Positions 26,440 to 35,300 of a DNA stretch of 64,000 nucleotides are shown piece by piece. The stretch is from Fluviicola sp. GTDB lineage: Bacteria > Bacteroidota > Bacteroidia > Flavobacteriales_D > Crocinitomicaceae. Within the stretch, counting starts at the first letter, position 1. Every line of letters starts with the position of its first letter. The notes under the pieces are model-generated. The model made no database searches. It was not told the DNA's origin and worked only from the letters and a program-made list of their open reading frames with translations. The stretch is taken from assembly GCF_039596395.1 (NCBI RefSeq), contig NZ_JBCNJT010000001.1, positions 1,895,315 through 1,959,314 of the forward strand, in the 5' to 3' direction. The position numbers and the translations under genes are program-made.

Positions 26440-27719
26440 AAAACATTGAACAGATATTAAAAGAGTCACTTGAAAACCATGAACTGCCTTACGACGAGGC
26501 AGCCTGGGAATCATTGTCCAAGCGTTTGGACGGCTCTACTCCTTCTCCATTCTACCGTAAATGGTGGGTTGCAGCTTCAGTTGGTACGGTACTGGTTGGT
26601 TCTGCCCTGTTTTTCACGTTGAATTCCCAATCGGAATCAAGCAAAAACACTAAAGAGACTACTCCGGTAATTACTCAAAACACGACCACTCCTCAAACAG
26701 GTTCTCAAACTGAAAACCGTTTGAATACAACAAATAATGCAAACCCTCAGACAAACACGCATCAGAGCGAAGAGCACCTTAATCCGGGTACTCAATCAAC
26801 TCCAATTGATCACACAAACTACCAGAATACGGAAGTAACTCAGGTTGCTCAAAATTCGAAAGATGCTTCATCTCAAAAGAGTGGCGCAAATCAGAACAAC
26901 ATTCCATTCACTGTAAAAAACACACAGAATGAGAATAACGGCCCGAAAGAGGTTGCTTATTTGCCGGTTATTTTAGACCAAACCAATCTGTGTATCGGTG
27001 ATGAGATCGAGATCACAAACCCGAATGAAACATTACCGATTTCGGTAATCCAGAATAACAGAACACAAATTATTAAAGCAGGTTCAAAAAGAACATTCAC
27101 AGCAAATTCAGAAGGTGTAATTGAAGTAGTATCCGGGAAAAATACTCAAACAATTACAGTTAACAAGCCATCTGATAAATTGTACATCAGTGCAGATCAG
27201 ACAATCCTTTACAACGATGGAGTTCCATCCATCGAATTTAATGTTTCGGGCGCTGAAAATGCCGTTCAATGGAGTGTTGAAAAATACCACAGCGAAGTTC
27301 AGAACGGAAATCTGATCGTTCATCCTTATATCGGAAAAGAGATTACCGTAAAAGCTACTTCCAAAGATTTGAATGGTTGTACCGTTTCAGAAACGAAAAC
27401 CATTTCCATCAAGGAAGAATACAACTTGCAGGCAGCGAATTCATTCAATATCAACTCAAGTGATTCGCGTAATAATAAGTTTATGCCCTATGCATTAACG
27501 GAGCGAAATACTGCTTTTGAATTGACCATTCTGGATGCAAAATCGGGACGAGTACTTTACAAAACAAACGACGCTTCCAACGGATGGGATGGTACGGATA
27601 TGCAAACAGGTTCGCTTGCACAGGTAAACTCCACTTATATCTGGAGAGTGATGATGAAAAATCCACTACCGGGAGAACCGAAAGTATACAACGGAACAAT
27701 CGTATTATTGAATAATTAA
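26436..27719 (+). CDS. Anti-sigma-factor-like membrane protein with C-terminal CHU_C-like domain
   Basis: A 427-aa protein translationally coupled to the ECF sigma factor. A cytoplasmic N-terminus (about 40 residues, IEQILKESLENHELPYDEAAWESL, typical of Bacteroidota anti-sigma partners) is followed by one TM helix (about residues 43-62). Next come an Asn/Gln/Thr-rich linker (about 65-170), one or two beta-sandwich units, and a C-terminal region (about 335-427: NKFMPYALTERN, FELTILDAKSGRVLYKTND, GWDGTDM, YIWRVMMKN, YNGTIVLLNN). That last region resembles the gliding-motility-associated CHU_C (T9SS type B sorting) domain. The anti-sigma role is inferred from context and topology. Confidence 0.8.
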   Translation: MKNIEQILKESLENHELPYDEAAWESLSKRLDGSTPSPFYRKWWVAASVGTVLVGSALFFTLNSQSESSKNTKETTPVITQNTTTPQTGSQTENRLNTTNNANPQTNTHQSEEHLNPGTQSTPIDHTNYQNTEVTQVAQNSKDASSQKSGANQNNIPFTVKNTQNENNGPKEVAYLPVILDQTNLCIGDEIEITNPNETLPISVIQNNRTQIIKAGSKRTFTANSEGVIEVVSGKNTQTITVNKPSDKLYISADQTILYNDGVPSIEFNVSGAENAVQWSVEKYHSEVQNGNLIVHPYIGKEITVKATSKDLNGCTVSETKTISIKEEYNLQAANSFNINSSDSRNNKFMPYALTERNTAFELTILDAKSGRVLYKTNDASNGWDGTDMQTGSLAQVNSTYIWRVMMKNPLPGEPKVYNGTIVLLNN

Positions 27720-27727
27720 AAATAGTT

Positions 27728-28663
27728 CTACCAGGCTACTACTGGGTATTGGGAAAGGAAACTTTCCCTTTTTTGTTTTACCATATTCCGGTATTCTTCC
27801 GCTTTCCTGGATTCCGGGTAGAGCAAACGGTGTTCTTCCATCTTGCGTAATTTGATTACCTCATCTATCAAATCGTTCGTCTGTACAGAAAAAAGCTCCT
27901 TTCGAAGAAAATCCCAAACAAATTCCGCTGCCTGGTCTGAAGGATGAACACCATCCGTTTCAAAGTAGCGGTAATCACGCAATACATCATTCACCAATTC
28001 AAAAGCCGGGAAATAATGGGTTGAATCATTTTTTAAAAGCGATACCAACCGGAATAATTCGGATTTTGATAAGGAATTTTCCATCAAACCATCTCTCACG
28101 TAGCGAACGGGACTAACTGTAAATACGATTTGAATTCCCGGGTTCAGTTGTTTTAACGCATCGACCGCCAACCCCCAATCCGATTTCATGTCCTCCGCCT
28201 CACTCAACTCTTTTTCAAACAAAGCTTGCGGCTGCTGATGGCAGTTCGCTACTAATTCACCGGAAGTCTTCAATCGGTATCCATGTGCAGAACCCAGTGT
28301 CACTATTAATAATTTGGCGTTTTCCAATACATTTCTCAATTCCTGCAATTGATTCTGCATCAAATCTTCCAATTTGGAAGCACTCATGGCATACAAGGTA
28401 CTGCTGGCATCATAGCTCACAAACACATCTTCTTTCTGCACAAATGTACTTAGCTCAGCCTTCCCGAAAGCCAGTAAAATCTGCTTCGCCAGCGGAACCG
28501 GGTGAAAGATCACTCCCAGCGGATTATCCAGCACCCGGAAACCAGCCCGTTTGAACCAATAAGTCATATGGGTAGAAAAACAGGAGCCCAATTGCACAAT
28601 GGAATCTCCATGCTCGATTTTCGGGAAGTTTCCCTGGTGTAAGCTTGAATTTGAAAGGATCAT
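27728..28663 (-). CDS. GSCFA-domain protein
   Basis: A 311-aa member of the GSCFA family, named after the motif seen here as VQLGSCFSTHMTYWFKRAGF near residue 25. It also shows NPLGVIFHP, LIVTLGSAHGY, IVFTVSPVRYVRDG and ETDGVHPSDQAAEFVWDF, a pattern resembling SGNH-type esterases (Ser, Asn/Gly and a terminal DGVHP block). Function unproven; probably a carbohydrate or lipid esterase. It overlaps the deacetylase gene by 4 bases (ATGA), so the two probably act together. Confidence 0.88.
   Translation of the reverse strand: MILSNSSLHQGNFPKIEHGDSIVQLGSCFSTHMTYWFKRAGFRVLDNPLGVIFHPVPLAKQILLAFGKAELSTFVQKEDVFVSYDASSTLYAMSASKLEDLMQNQLQELRNVLENAKLLIVTLGSAHGYRLKTSGELVANCHQQPQALFEKELSEAEDMKSDWGLAVDALKQLNPGIQIVFTVSPVRYVRDGLMENSLSKSELFRLVSLLKNDSTHYFPAFELVNDVLRDYRYFETDGVHPSDQAAEFVWDFLRKELFSVQTNDLIDEVIKLRKMEEHRLLYPESRKAEEYRNMVKQKRESFLSQYPVVAW
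27751..27774 (+). terminator. Intrinsic terminator inside the convergent GSCFA coding end
   Basis: GGGAAAG-GAAA-CTTTCCC followed by TTTTTT: a 7-bp stem with a GNRA-type tetraloop and a clean T-tract, 31 bases after the anti-sigma-like gene stop. It lies within the last codons of the oppositely oriented GSCFA gene. Confidence 0.8.
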
Positions 28664-29943
28664 TTTAATTGTTCTAATGTATAATCAAACACTTTTTTCC
28701 ACCCTTTCCACTTCCCCGCTTCCGCCAATGTTTCATTGTGCCAGATAAAACAAAACGTTCCGCCGTATCTTTTCACTTCTTCTACTAATTGATGCACTGC
28801 TTCCATTGCCTGATCAATCGACAGCTTTTTGTATTCCAGTAAGGTTCCATCCATGTAAGCAAAAGGAACTATCCGGTATTCCGGGTAAGAACGGTTCGTC
28901 AACAGATCGAAAAAGGAATGCTCATACGCCGTTCCGGCACGAAAACCATAATCGTCTGCATAACCCATGGTGAAATCCCGTTCAAAACCACGATCCATCA
29001 TACGGTGATAGGTTTTTGGCAGATTCAATTTTAAAAAATGCTGCCTGGATTCCAGGATCTTTTTGGAAGTAATTTGTTCAATGCGCTGTACTTCCTCATT
29101 TAACTTTTCGTCGGAATGATTGCTGGCATAACTTGGATGCAGGCCTACATTTCCGGCTTCGCTTAATGTATAAATCAGTTCCTGGTGCTGCGGATGGTTC
29201 CAGGCAATGTTGGTATCGTATTTGGCATAATTGCCCAACTGCCAGAAAACACGTGTTTCGGGATATTTTTGAATAACAGCCCGAATAGCTTCAAAAGAAT
29301 CATAAGGATCTTTCAATTCTCCTTTTTGAACCAGCTTCCGGGCTTGCATCCGTTCTTTATTATTCTTCAGGAGATCTTTTCCATTTGACAACCAGGAACG
29401 CCAGCCTTCTTTCCATTTGTAGGCAAAAGTATTGTCGATATCAAACGAAGGAATGATCCGAACTGTTTGCTGTAATTCCAATTGCTTCAAAAGTTCCGGA
29501 GAATATCTCTGAAAAAATACCTCAATCCAGCGCTCCACAATTTGAAGGTGCAACCACCCGAATTTACTCAGAATACTTTCTTTGGCGGTAAACCTGCCAT
29601 GATCGTCCGGAAATGAAGAATGATACTCTTCATACCTGGAAAGCACGTAAAAGATAGATGCTAAAGGATCTGCAACCGAATCGAATTTCAAACACGCTAC
29701 TCCGTTCCAATTTCCTTTTTCCACTATAATGGAATCGCGGAAAGTTTCTTCAAATAACAAACCTGCAGGAGGCAAAAACGGCGAACCGTCAAACTCAAAA
29801 TTCGAGTAAGAAAGTTTGGTTCCTGAAAAAGTCTCAAAAACGTGCTTGTCATTTGTAAGCTGATAATCCAATCCATGCTCCCTGAACACAAAGTCCAGGG
29901 TATAAATGAAGCGAATGGAAATTTCATCAACGTAAAACAACAT
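28660..29943 (-). CDS. Polysaccharide deacetylase-like protein (DUF7033 type)
   Basis: A 427-aa protein. The N-terminal about 170 residues match what I recall as DUF7033 (FYVDEISIRFIYTLDFVF, YEEYHSSFPDDHGRF). The C-terminal part has NodB-like features: a metal-binding Asp in IPSFDIDNTFAYKW (about residue 193), GLHPSYASNH with His/Ser, and a terminal FCFIWHNETLAE. No signal peptide, so probably cytoplasmic. Coupled to GSCFA by ATGA overlap and 3 bases after radC. Confidence 0.82.
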   Translation of the reverse strand: MLFYVDEISIRFIYTLDFVFREHGLDYQLTNDKHVFETFSGTKLSYSNFEFDGSPFLPPAGLLFEETFRDSIIVEKGNWNGVACLKFDSVADPLASIFYVLSRYEEYHSSFPDDHGRFTAKESILSKFGWLHLQIVERWIEVFFQRYSPELLKQLELQQTVRIIPSFDIDNTFAYKWKEGWRSWLSNGKDLLKNNKERMQARKLVQKGELKDPYDSFEAIRAVIQKYPETRVFWQLGNYAKYDTNIAWNHPQHQELIYTLSEAGNVGLHPSYASNHSDEKLNEEVQRIEQITSKKILESRQHFLKLNLPKTYHRMMDRGFERDFTMGYADDYGFRAGTAYEHSFFDLLTNRSYPEYRIVPFAYMDGTLLEYKKLSIDQAMEAVHQLVEEVKRYGGTFCFIWHNETLAEAGKWKGWKKVFDYTLEQLK

Positions 29944-29946
29944 GTT

Positions 29947-30639
29947 TCAAAGAAGTTCTTGATCCGAGAAGCTAAAGTAGCCATTATCCGTGATAATAAG
30001 GTGATCCAAAACCGGCATTTCAATGAGCTCTCCGAATTGTTTGATCTTTTTGGTAAGTTTTTGGTCTGATTCACTGGGTTTGAGATTCCTGCTGGGATGA
30101 TTGTGAGAAAGGATAATTGCAGACGCGCCCATATCAATTCCGTACTTAAAGATAATTTTAGGATCTACGTAGGTTCCTGAAATACCTCCAATGGATAATT
30201 GCTTGACTTGCATGAGCTCGTTCGCGCGATTGAGGTACATCACAAAGAACTCTTCGTGGCTTAAATCCGTAAAATAAGGCTTCAATTCCTTAAAAGCACG
30301 TTCGGAACTATTGATCTTGGGGCGCTTTTGAACTTTTATTTCTTTCCTTCTGCGACCAAGTTCCAAAGCCGCAAGGATAGAAACAGCTTTGGATTTTCCA
30401 ATGCCTTTTACCTCGCAAAGTTGTGAGAGCCTCAATTTACCGAATTCGTACAAATCTCCTTTGGCCAGTAAAAGAATTTCCCTGCCCAAATCAACTGCGG
30501 ATTTATTTCCCGATCCGGTTCCGATCAGGATGGCTAATAATTCAGCGTCTGAAAGTGAATTTCTTCCTTTAAGCATCATCTTCTCACGTGGTCTGTCTTC
30601 TTCTGACCAATGTGGAATAGTTGTTTTTTGCACTTGCAT
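29947..30639 (-). CDS. radC: RadC-family JAB-domain protein
   Basis: A 230-aa RadC protein with an N-terminal helix-hairpin-helix-like region (PREKMMLKGRNSLSDAELLAILIGTG, LCEVKGIGKSKAVSILAALELGRR) and a C-terminal MPN/JAB domain carrying HNHPSRNLKPSESD. The family is historically named for DNA repair, but its biochemical role is unsettled. It is the first gene of a three-gene minus-strand unit with a putative promoter at 30665-30672. Confidence 0.94.
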   Translation of the reverse strand: MQVQKTTIPHWSEEDRPREKMMLKGRNSLSDAELLAILIGTGSGNKSAVDLGREILLLAKGDLYEFGKLRLSQLCEVKGIGKSKAVSILAALELGRRRKEIKVQKRPKINSSERAFKELKPYFTDLSHEEFFVMYLNRANELMQVKQLSIGGISGTYVDPKIIFKYGIDMGASAIILSHNHPSRNLKPSESDQKLTKKIKQFGELIEMPVLDHLIITDNGYFSFSDQELL

Positions 30640-30664
30640 AGTTCTTTTTCTTTCCCTGAAGGTA

Positions 30665-30672
30665 CAAAATTA
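30665..30672 (-). promoter_or_regulatory. Putative -7 box of the radC unit
   Basis: The minus strand reads TAATTTTG (TAnnTTTG) 25 bases before the radC ATG. No clear -33 TTTG at the standard distance. Confidence 0.35.
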
Positions 30673-30779
30673 CTTCGGGGAAAAGAACACGAATCTCCAT
30701 TTTTTTCAACATTTTTCTCTTATTTTTTAATCAAACGCGTAGGTAATGCATTTAAAAGAATAACGGTTACTTTTATACT

Positions 30780-31793
30780 ATGGATTCATTGACTCAAATC
30801 GTACTGGGCGCCGCTGTCGGAGAGGCGGTTGCAGGAAGAAAAATGGGGGCAAAAGCTGCTCTTTGGGGAGCAATCGGAGGAACTATTCCGGACCTGGATG
30901 TGTTTCTGCGGTTCTTTTATGATCCGTTGGATGCCGCTTTGGTTCATCGTGGATTTTCTCATTCGTTGTTGTTTGCCATTCTGGGCGGAATTATTTTAAC
31001 GTGGGTATCCATGAAGCTCAGCAAGAAGGATTATGGAAGAAAAACCTGGTTCCTGTTGTGGTTCCTCTCTATTGTAACACACCCGATGCTGGATATATTT
31101 ACTAATTACGGAACTCAATTCTTCTGGCCGTTCGACTGGCGCTTGACTTTCAATTCCGTGTTCGTAATTGACCCGTTGTATACGGTTCCGTTTATGGTTT
31201 TACTGATAGGCGCACTATTTATGAAACGTGAATCCAAAAGAAGAAAGATTTGGAACTGGACAGGAATCATTTATTCGTCGCTTTACTTATTATGGGGTGT
31301 TGGTATCAAATTGTTCGTATACAGCAATACCGATTCCTATTTTGAACAGGCAAATATCCATCCCAAACAAACAATGGTTACTCCAATGCCCCTCACTTCA
31401 TTCTATTGGGATTTGATCGTAGAAGATGATTCCAATTATTATGTAGGATATAAGTCGCTTTTTGCACCTTTTGATCCGAAGCAGATAGAGGTTTTCCCGA
31501 AAAACCATCATTTACTGGAACAAATTGATTGGCAGGGAAATTCACGGATCGGGGAAATTGAGCACATTACGAATGGTTTTTATGCCGTGGAACAAAGAAA
31601 CGACAGCCTGATTGTACATGATCTGAGGTTTGGAACTGCAACCACTATTACTAATGGAGTAAGCAAAACTCCTATTTTAGGATACGGTTTTGTATTGGAA
31701 AATCATAAGCCGAAAAAACTATTTGCGAACCGCACCCGGGATTTCAGTAAAATAAACTTTAGCGTTTATTGGGATAAAGTTTTTGGAAAATAA
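30780..31793 (+). CDS. YdjM/YbcI-like membrane-bound metal-dependent hydrolase
   Basis: A 337-aa inner-membrane protein of the YdjM (DUF457) family. N-terminal signature MDSLTQIVLGAAVGEAVAGRKMGAKA; metal-binding candidates in PDLDVF, HRGFSHSLLF and HPMLDIFTNYGTQFF; about four TM helices to residue 190; then a soluble C-terminal domain. The substrate is unknown, and in E. coli a homologue is LexA-regulated. It lies 140 bases from the divergent radC gene. Confidence 0.88.
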   Translation: MDSLTQIVLGAAVGEAVAGRKMGAKAALWGAIGGTIPDLDVFLRFFYDPLDAALVHRGFSHSLLFAILGGIILTWVSMKLSKKDYGRKTWFLLWFLSIVTHPMLDIFTNYGTQFFWPFDWRLTFNSVFVIDPLYTVPFMVLLIGALFMKRESKRRKIWNWTGIIYSSLYLLWGVGIKLFVYSNTDSYFEQANIHPKQTMVTPMPLTSFYWDLIVEDDSNYYVGYKSLFAPFDPKQIEVFPKNHHLLEQIDWQGNSRIGEIEHITNGFYAVEQRNDSLIVHDLRFGTATTITNGVSKTPILGYGFVLENHKPKKLFANRTRDFSKINFSVYWDKVFGK

Positions 31794-31839
31794 ACCTGCT
31801 TCCGGCTATTTTTAGAATAGAACGTTAAAACTTCTATTC

Positions 31840-32685
31840 ATGAAAGAGCAAAACTTTAAGACCCAAAAGCAAAAAAAACCGGGATCGGAGTCGAAAATGA
31901 CACCGAAACCAGAGTACATCAGCAAAAATTATAAAGCTAGCGGAAAACTCACCGGTAAAGTAGCATTGATTACCGGAGGAGACAGCGGAATCGGGAGAAG
32001 TGTTGCGGTTCATTATGCCCACGAGGGTGCAGATCTCGCCATTGTGTATCTTTCAGAGGAAAAGGATGCGCTGAAAACAAAAAAGCTGGTTGAAGCACAA
32101 AACCGGAAGTGTTTACTGATTAAAGGCGACCTTACCGATGAAAAATTCTGCAAAAAGTGTATTAAAGAAGTTGTAAAGGCGTACAAAAAGTTGAATATCC
32201 TGGTGAATAACGCCGGAACACATTTCAATGCGGATACTCCGACAGAAATCACTTCTGCGAACCTGAAAAAAACATTTGAAACCAATGTTTATCCGCTGTT
32301 TCACCTGACAAAAGAAGCCATTCCACATCTTTCCAAAGGAGATTCCATTATCAATACTTCGTCGGTGACCGCATACAGGGGCAGTGATCACTTACTGGAT
32401 TATTCGAGTACAAAGGGGGCAATTTCCACTTTTACAAAATCACTAGCCACGATGCTGGCTAAAAAAGGAATTCGTGTAAACGGTGTTGCTCCCGGTCCAA
32501 TCTGGACTCCGCTGATTGTTTCCAGTTTTAAACACCTCGAAAAATTCGGGAAAGACACCCCTATGGGCCGCGCGGGGCAACCTTCGGAAGTTGGGCCTGC
32601 TTATGTGTTTCTTGCTTCTCCGGATAGCAGCTATATCACAGGACAGGTTATTCATGTAAACGGCGGAGAAATCGTTGGAAGTTAA
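31840..32685 (+). CDS. SDR-family oxidoreductase (YghA-like)
   Basis: A 281-aa short-chain dehydrogenase. It shows the N-terminal NAD(P) motif TGGDSGIGRSVA, NNAGTH, catalytic Ser in NTSSVTAY, YSSTKGA (Tyr and Lys), and VNGVAPGPIWTPL. The about 40-residue Lys-rich extension before the Rossmann fold and the GGDSGIGR form place it with the YghA/GsiB-neighbour class often linked to stress. Gap of 24 bases to the next gene, so probably co-transcribed. Confidence 0.9.
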   Translation: MKEQNFKTQKQKKPGSESKMTPKPEYISKNYKASGKLTGKVALITGGDSGIGRSVAVHYAHEGADLAIVYLSEEKDALKTKKLVEAQNRKCLLIKGDLTDEKFCKKCIKEVVKAYKKLNILVNNAGTHFNADTPTEITSANLKKTFETNVYPLFHLTKEAIPHLSKGDSIINTSSVTAYRGSDHLLDYSSTKGAISTFTKSLATMLAKKGIRVNGVAPGPIWTPLIVSSFKHLEKFGKDTPMGRAGQPSEVGPAYVFLASPDSSYITGQVIHVNGGEIVGS

Positions 32686-32709
32686 ATTATCATTCAAAAA
32701 CACACTATT

Positions 32710-33303
32710 ATGGCAAAAGATAAATCCAAAAAACAATTCTTTGAGAACTTTGCGTCCAAAGCATCCAAGGCAGTAGGAAGTCCGTATGCGTTCATTACTG
32801 CTCTTTCATTAGTCATTGTTTGGGCAGTATGTGGCCCTTTCTTTGATTTTTCGGAAACGTGGCAGTTGGTGATCAATACCGGAACAACCATCATTACGTT
32901 CCTCATGGTATTCCTCATCCAGAAGTCCCAAAACAAGGATTCACTGGCTATTCAGCTTAAATTGAATGAATTGGTGGCCTCCAGTGAAAAATCAAGCAAC
33001 CGACTGGTGGATATCGAAAGCATGACCGAAGATGAAATGATGATCGTTCAAAAATACTATCAAAAACTCAGTGAGTTGTCTGATAAGCAGGAACCACTTC
33101 AAACCTCTCATTCCATTGAAGAGGCGAATGAAGACCATCAGGAAAAATATGCCCATGTGCCTAAAAAAACAACTCCAAAAAAACAATCACCGGATAAACA
33201 GACAGCTAGTAAGCAGGCAACAGCAAAAAAAACACCTGCTAAGCCCGCCACCCGGAAAACAACACCGAAATCCGGCGGACGTCAAAATACGAAAACCGGT
33301 TAG
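32710..33303 (+). CDS. Low-affinity iron permease-like membrane protein with histone-H1-like tail
   Basis: A 197-aa protein. Residues about 1-110 match the Fe_permease family: FENFASKASKAVGSPYAF, a TM helix ALSLVIVWAVCGPFFDF, WQLVINTGTTIITFLMVFLIQ, then QNKDSLAIQLKLNEL. The last about 50 residues are a low-complexity Lys/Thr/Pro/Ala/Gln tail with PKKQSP, AKKTPAKPA and TRKTTPKS, like histone H1 or AlgP-type tails. The tail is unusual for this family. The stop codon is embedded in the terminator at 33291-33316. Confidence 0.82.
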   Translation: MAKDKSKKQFFENFASKASKAVGSPYAFITALSLVIVWAVCGPFFDFSETWQLVINTGTTIITFLMVFLIQKSQNKDSLAIQLKLNELVASSEKSSNRLVDIESMTEDEMMIVQKYYQKLSELSDKQEPLQTSHSIEEANEDHQEKYAHVPKKTTPKKQSPDKQTASKQATAKKTPAKPATRKTTPKSGGRQNTKTG

Positions 33304-33316
33304 TTAGCCGGTTTTT
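33291..33316 (+). terminator. Intrinsic terminator overlapping the iron-permease-like stop
   Basis: AAAACCGG / CCGGTTTTT around a TTAGTTAG loop that contains the TAG stop codon (33301-33303); the T-run extends to 33316. Confidence 0.75.
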
Positions 33317-33390
33317 CTGTTTCATTTTTTCATAAAATTGAATGGAGTTGTGATTTATCCGTCATTTATGATAGTTTGATTATCAGTAGT

Positions 33391-33422
33391 TTTGATAAAT
33401 TAATCGATTTAGTATAGTTTTA
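33391..33422 (+). promoter_or_regulatory. Putative promoter of the first SprB-repeat gene
   Basis: TTTG at 33391-33394, a 20-base spacer, and TAGTTTTA at 33415-33422 (one mismatch to TAnnTTTG). It would give a leader of about 35 bases to ATG 33464 and excludes the upstream in-frame ATG at 33443 only weakly. Confidence 0.4.
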
Positions 33423-33463
33423 GTTCCGCAACTTATTCAGTATTGAATTTAAACCGGGACACT

Positions 33464-34966
33464 ATGAAAATATCCAGTACTCTCACAACTTTATTGATCG
33501 CTTCGGCTGCATTTACTCAAAACTATACTCCAATACCAGTTACAGGTTACAATTACGACGTCATTGCGGAGGCAACTCCTGCTCTATCTACAACCAATAT
33601 TGCCATGGACGGAAGTGATTATGTACTTTACAGCCAGGCCTATGGAACTTCTTTCGGAACAGGATCAGGACTTCCCAACAGCGGTTTGATTACTTCAGGA
33701 GCCAGTACTTACCAGCTAGCTCCCTACACGGCTGAAAATGCCATTTTTCTTGCCAACGGTCAAACAGATTCCCTCGAATTAAACACACCTGCCTCTTATT
33801 CTTCCCTTAGCTTTTTAGGTTTTTCAACGGAAGGAGCCGGAACGGTATTATTCGTTATTAAATTTACGGATGGAACTGCTATGGTTGTTCCAAGTACGAA
33901 CCTGCCGGATTGGTTCAATGGCGCAGGAGCGGTTACTAGCGGTTTCGACCGGACAGGAAGAACTGGAGACACTCCCGATTACAGTACTTTCCAGCCGTAT
34001 ATGTACCGTATCAATGTGAATTTATCCTGTGCAGACCAGGCTAAAGTAGTTCAGCGTGTTCTGATCATTAATACAACCTCTTCTCCAACGGTTAAAACAG
34101 CCATTTTTGCTGTATCGGGAGCTTCGACAGTTGATAACTCCAGCATCCTGGCATTTCAGAATCCTGAATGTTTCGGAGAAACAAACGGCTATATCCAGTT
34201 AACTCCATCCGGATTAAGTCCGATCACTTATTCCTGGAACACCAATCCGGTTACAACCACCCAAAACCTGAATAACAAAGGTGCGGGAACTTATACCTGC
34301 ACGATCACGGACGCAACCGGATGCACCAAACAATTGACTCAAACATTAACAGAACCTGCAGCAATCGGAAGCAGTCAGACGATTTTTATTTGTTCGGGGG
34401 AAAGCTTTTCAGTGGGACCGTTTACACATACAACTTCCGGAACATACAACGACCCGCTGCCAGCGACAAATGGTTGCGACAGCATTGTAACAACCGTACT
34501 TACAGTGACGAACATCAACAGCAATGTCAGTTTATCCGGTCATCAAATAAGTGCTGTTGCCAGCGGAGCTCAATACCAATGGCTCGATTGCGGAAACGGT
34601 TATGCCATGGTTCCCGGAGCAACCGGACAAACATTCTCACCAACTGCCGACGGTGCTTACGCAGTAGCAATTACCGTGAACAACTGTACGGATACTTCTT
34701 CCTGTATTATCTATTCCACTTTAGGATTGGAAGAAGCCTTGAAAACAAGCATTTCGATTGCTCCAAACCCGGTGAAGGATTTCCTGGAAATCACAGCTGA
34801 TGAGCCAATCCGTTCGGTTGAAGTGATTGATCTTTCCGGTAAGAAACAAGTGGTAAACTTAACTGAAAACAAACTGGATCTGGCAACTTTATCGAACGGG
34901 GTTTACCTGGTAACGATTACTACCATTTCCGGCGGAAACAGTATTTTGCGCGTTATCAAAGAATAG
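33464..34966 (+). CDS. T9SS-secreted protein with SprB repeat (paralogue 1)
   Basis: A 500-aa secreted protein. Signal peptide (MKISSTLTTLLIASAAFTQ); an about 200-residue N-terminal domain beginning YTPIPVTGYNYDVIAEATPAL; one SprB repeat (about residues 226-295, GYIQLTPSGLSPITYSW, GTYTCTITDATGC); a GTYNDPLPATNGCDS unit; a YQWLDC module (about 368-415); and a type A sorting domain (SIAPNPVKDFLEI...SILRVIKE). ATG 33464 starts the signal peptide. SprB repeats occur in the gliding adhesin SprB, so a surface role is likely but unproven. Paralogous to the next gene along its whole length. Confidence 0.85.
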   Translation: MKISSTLTTLLIASAAFTQNYTPIPVTGYNYDVIAEATPALSTTNIAMDGSDYVLYSQAYGTSFGTGSGLPNSGLITSGASTYQLAPYTAENAIFLANGQTDSLELNTPASYSSLSFLGFSTEGAGTVLFVIKFTDGTAMVVPSTNLPDWFNGAGAVTSGFDRTGRTGDTPDYSTFQPYMYRINVNLSCADQAKVVQRVLIINTTSSPTVKTAIFAVSGASTVDNSSILAFQNPECFGETNGYIQLTPSGLSPITYSWNTNPVTTTQNLNNKGAGTYTCTITDATGCTKQLTQTLTEPAAIGSSQTIFICSGESFSVGPFTHTTSGTYNDPLPATNGCDSIVTTVLTVTNINSNVSLSGHQISAVASGAQYQWLDCGNGYAMVPGATGQTFSPTADGAYAVAITVNNCTDTSSCIIYSTLGLEEALKTSISIAPNPVKDFLEITADEPIRSVEVIDLSGKKQVVNLTENKLDLATLSNGVYLVTITTISGGNSILRVIKE

Positions 34967-35300
34967 ATAAAAATACTATTCACTTGATTATTAGCGGCTA
35001 TCCGGACTTCGTGTGACAGCGGGTATTAAAAGACTAGTGTCCAACCTTTTCTAAAAACACTTATAAACCTCCTCATACAGGAACATTTTTACGTATTTAT
35101 TTAAACTGTAATCCGGACTCTGCAAATAGAGTCCGGAGGATCGGTAAAATACAATGCATCCGTAAATTCAAAAGTATTTACCGCATTTTCATAACAGACA
35201 AATCCAGCACTTGAAATAGCTTTGTATCATAGCTTATCTCTTTACATGTAAATAAACCTCTATCGGAACTGGATCAATCAATAACTTAAAAACACACGTT
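34967..35300 (+). promoter_or_regulatory. 334-base spacer with hairpin and putative -7 box
   Basis: No gene is seen. It holds a 9-bp stem CCGGACTCT / AGAGTCCGG (35113-35136, loop GCAAAT) without a T-tract and a TAGCTTTG -7-like box at 35217-35224. The latter would give a leader of about 75 bases for the second SprB-repeat gene. The spacer is not a copy of the 33304-33463 spacer, so the gene duplication did not keep its upstream region. Confidence 0.4.
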
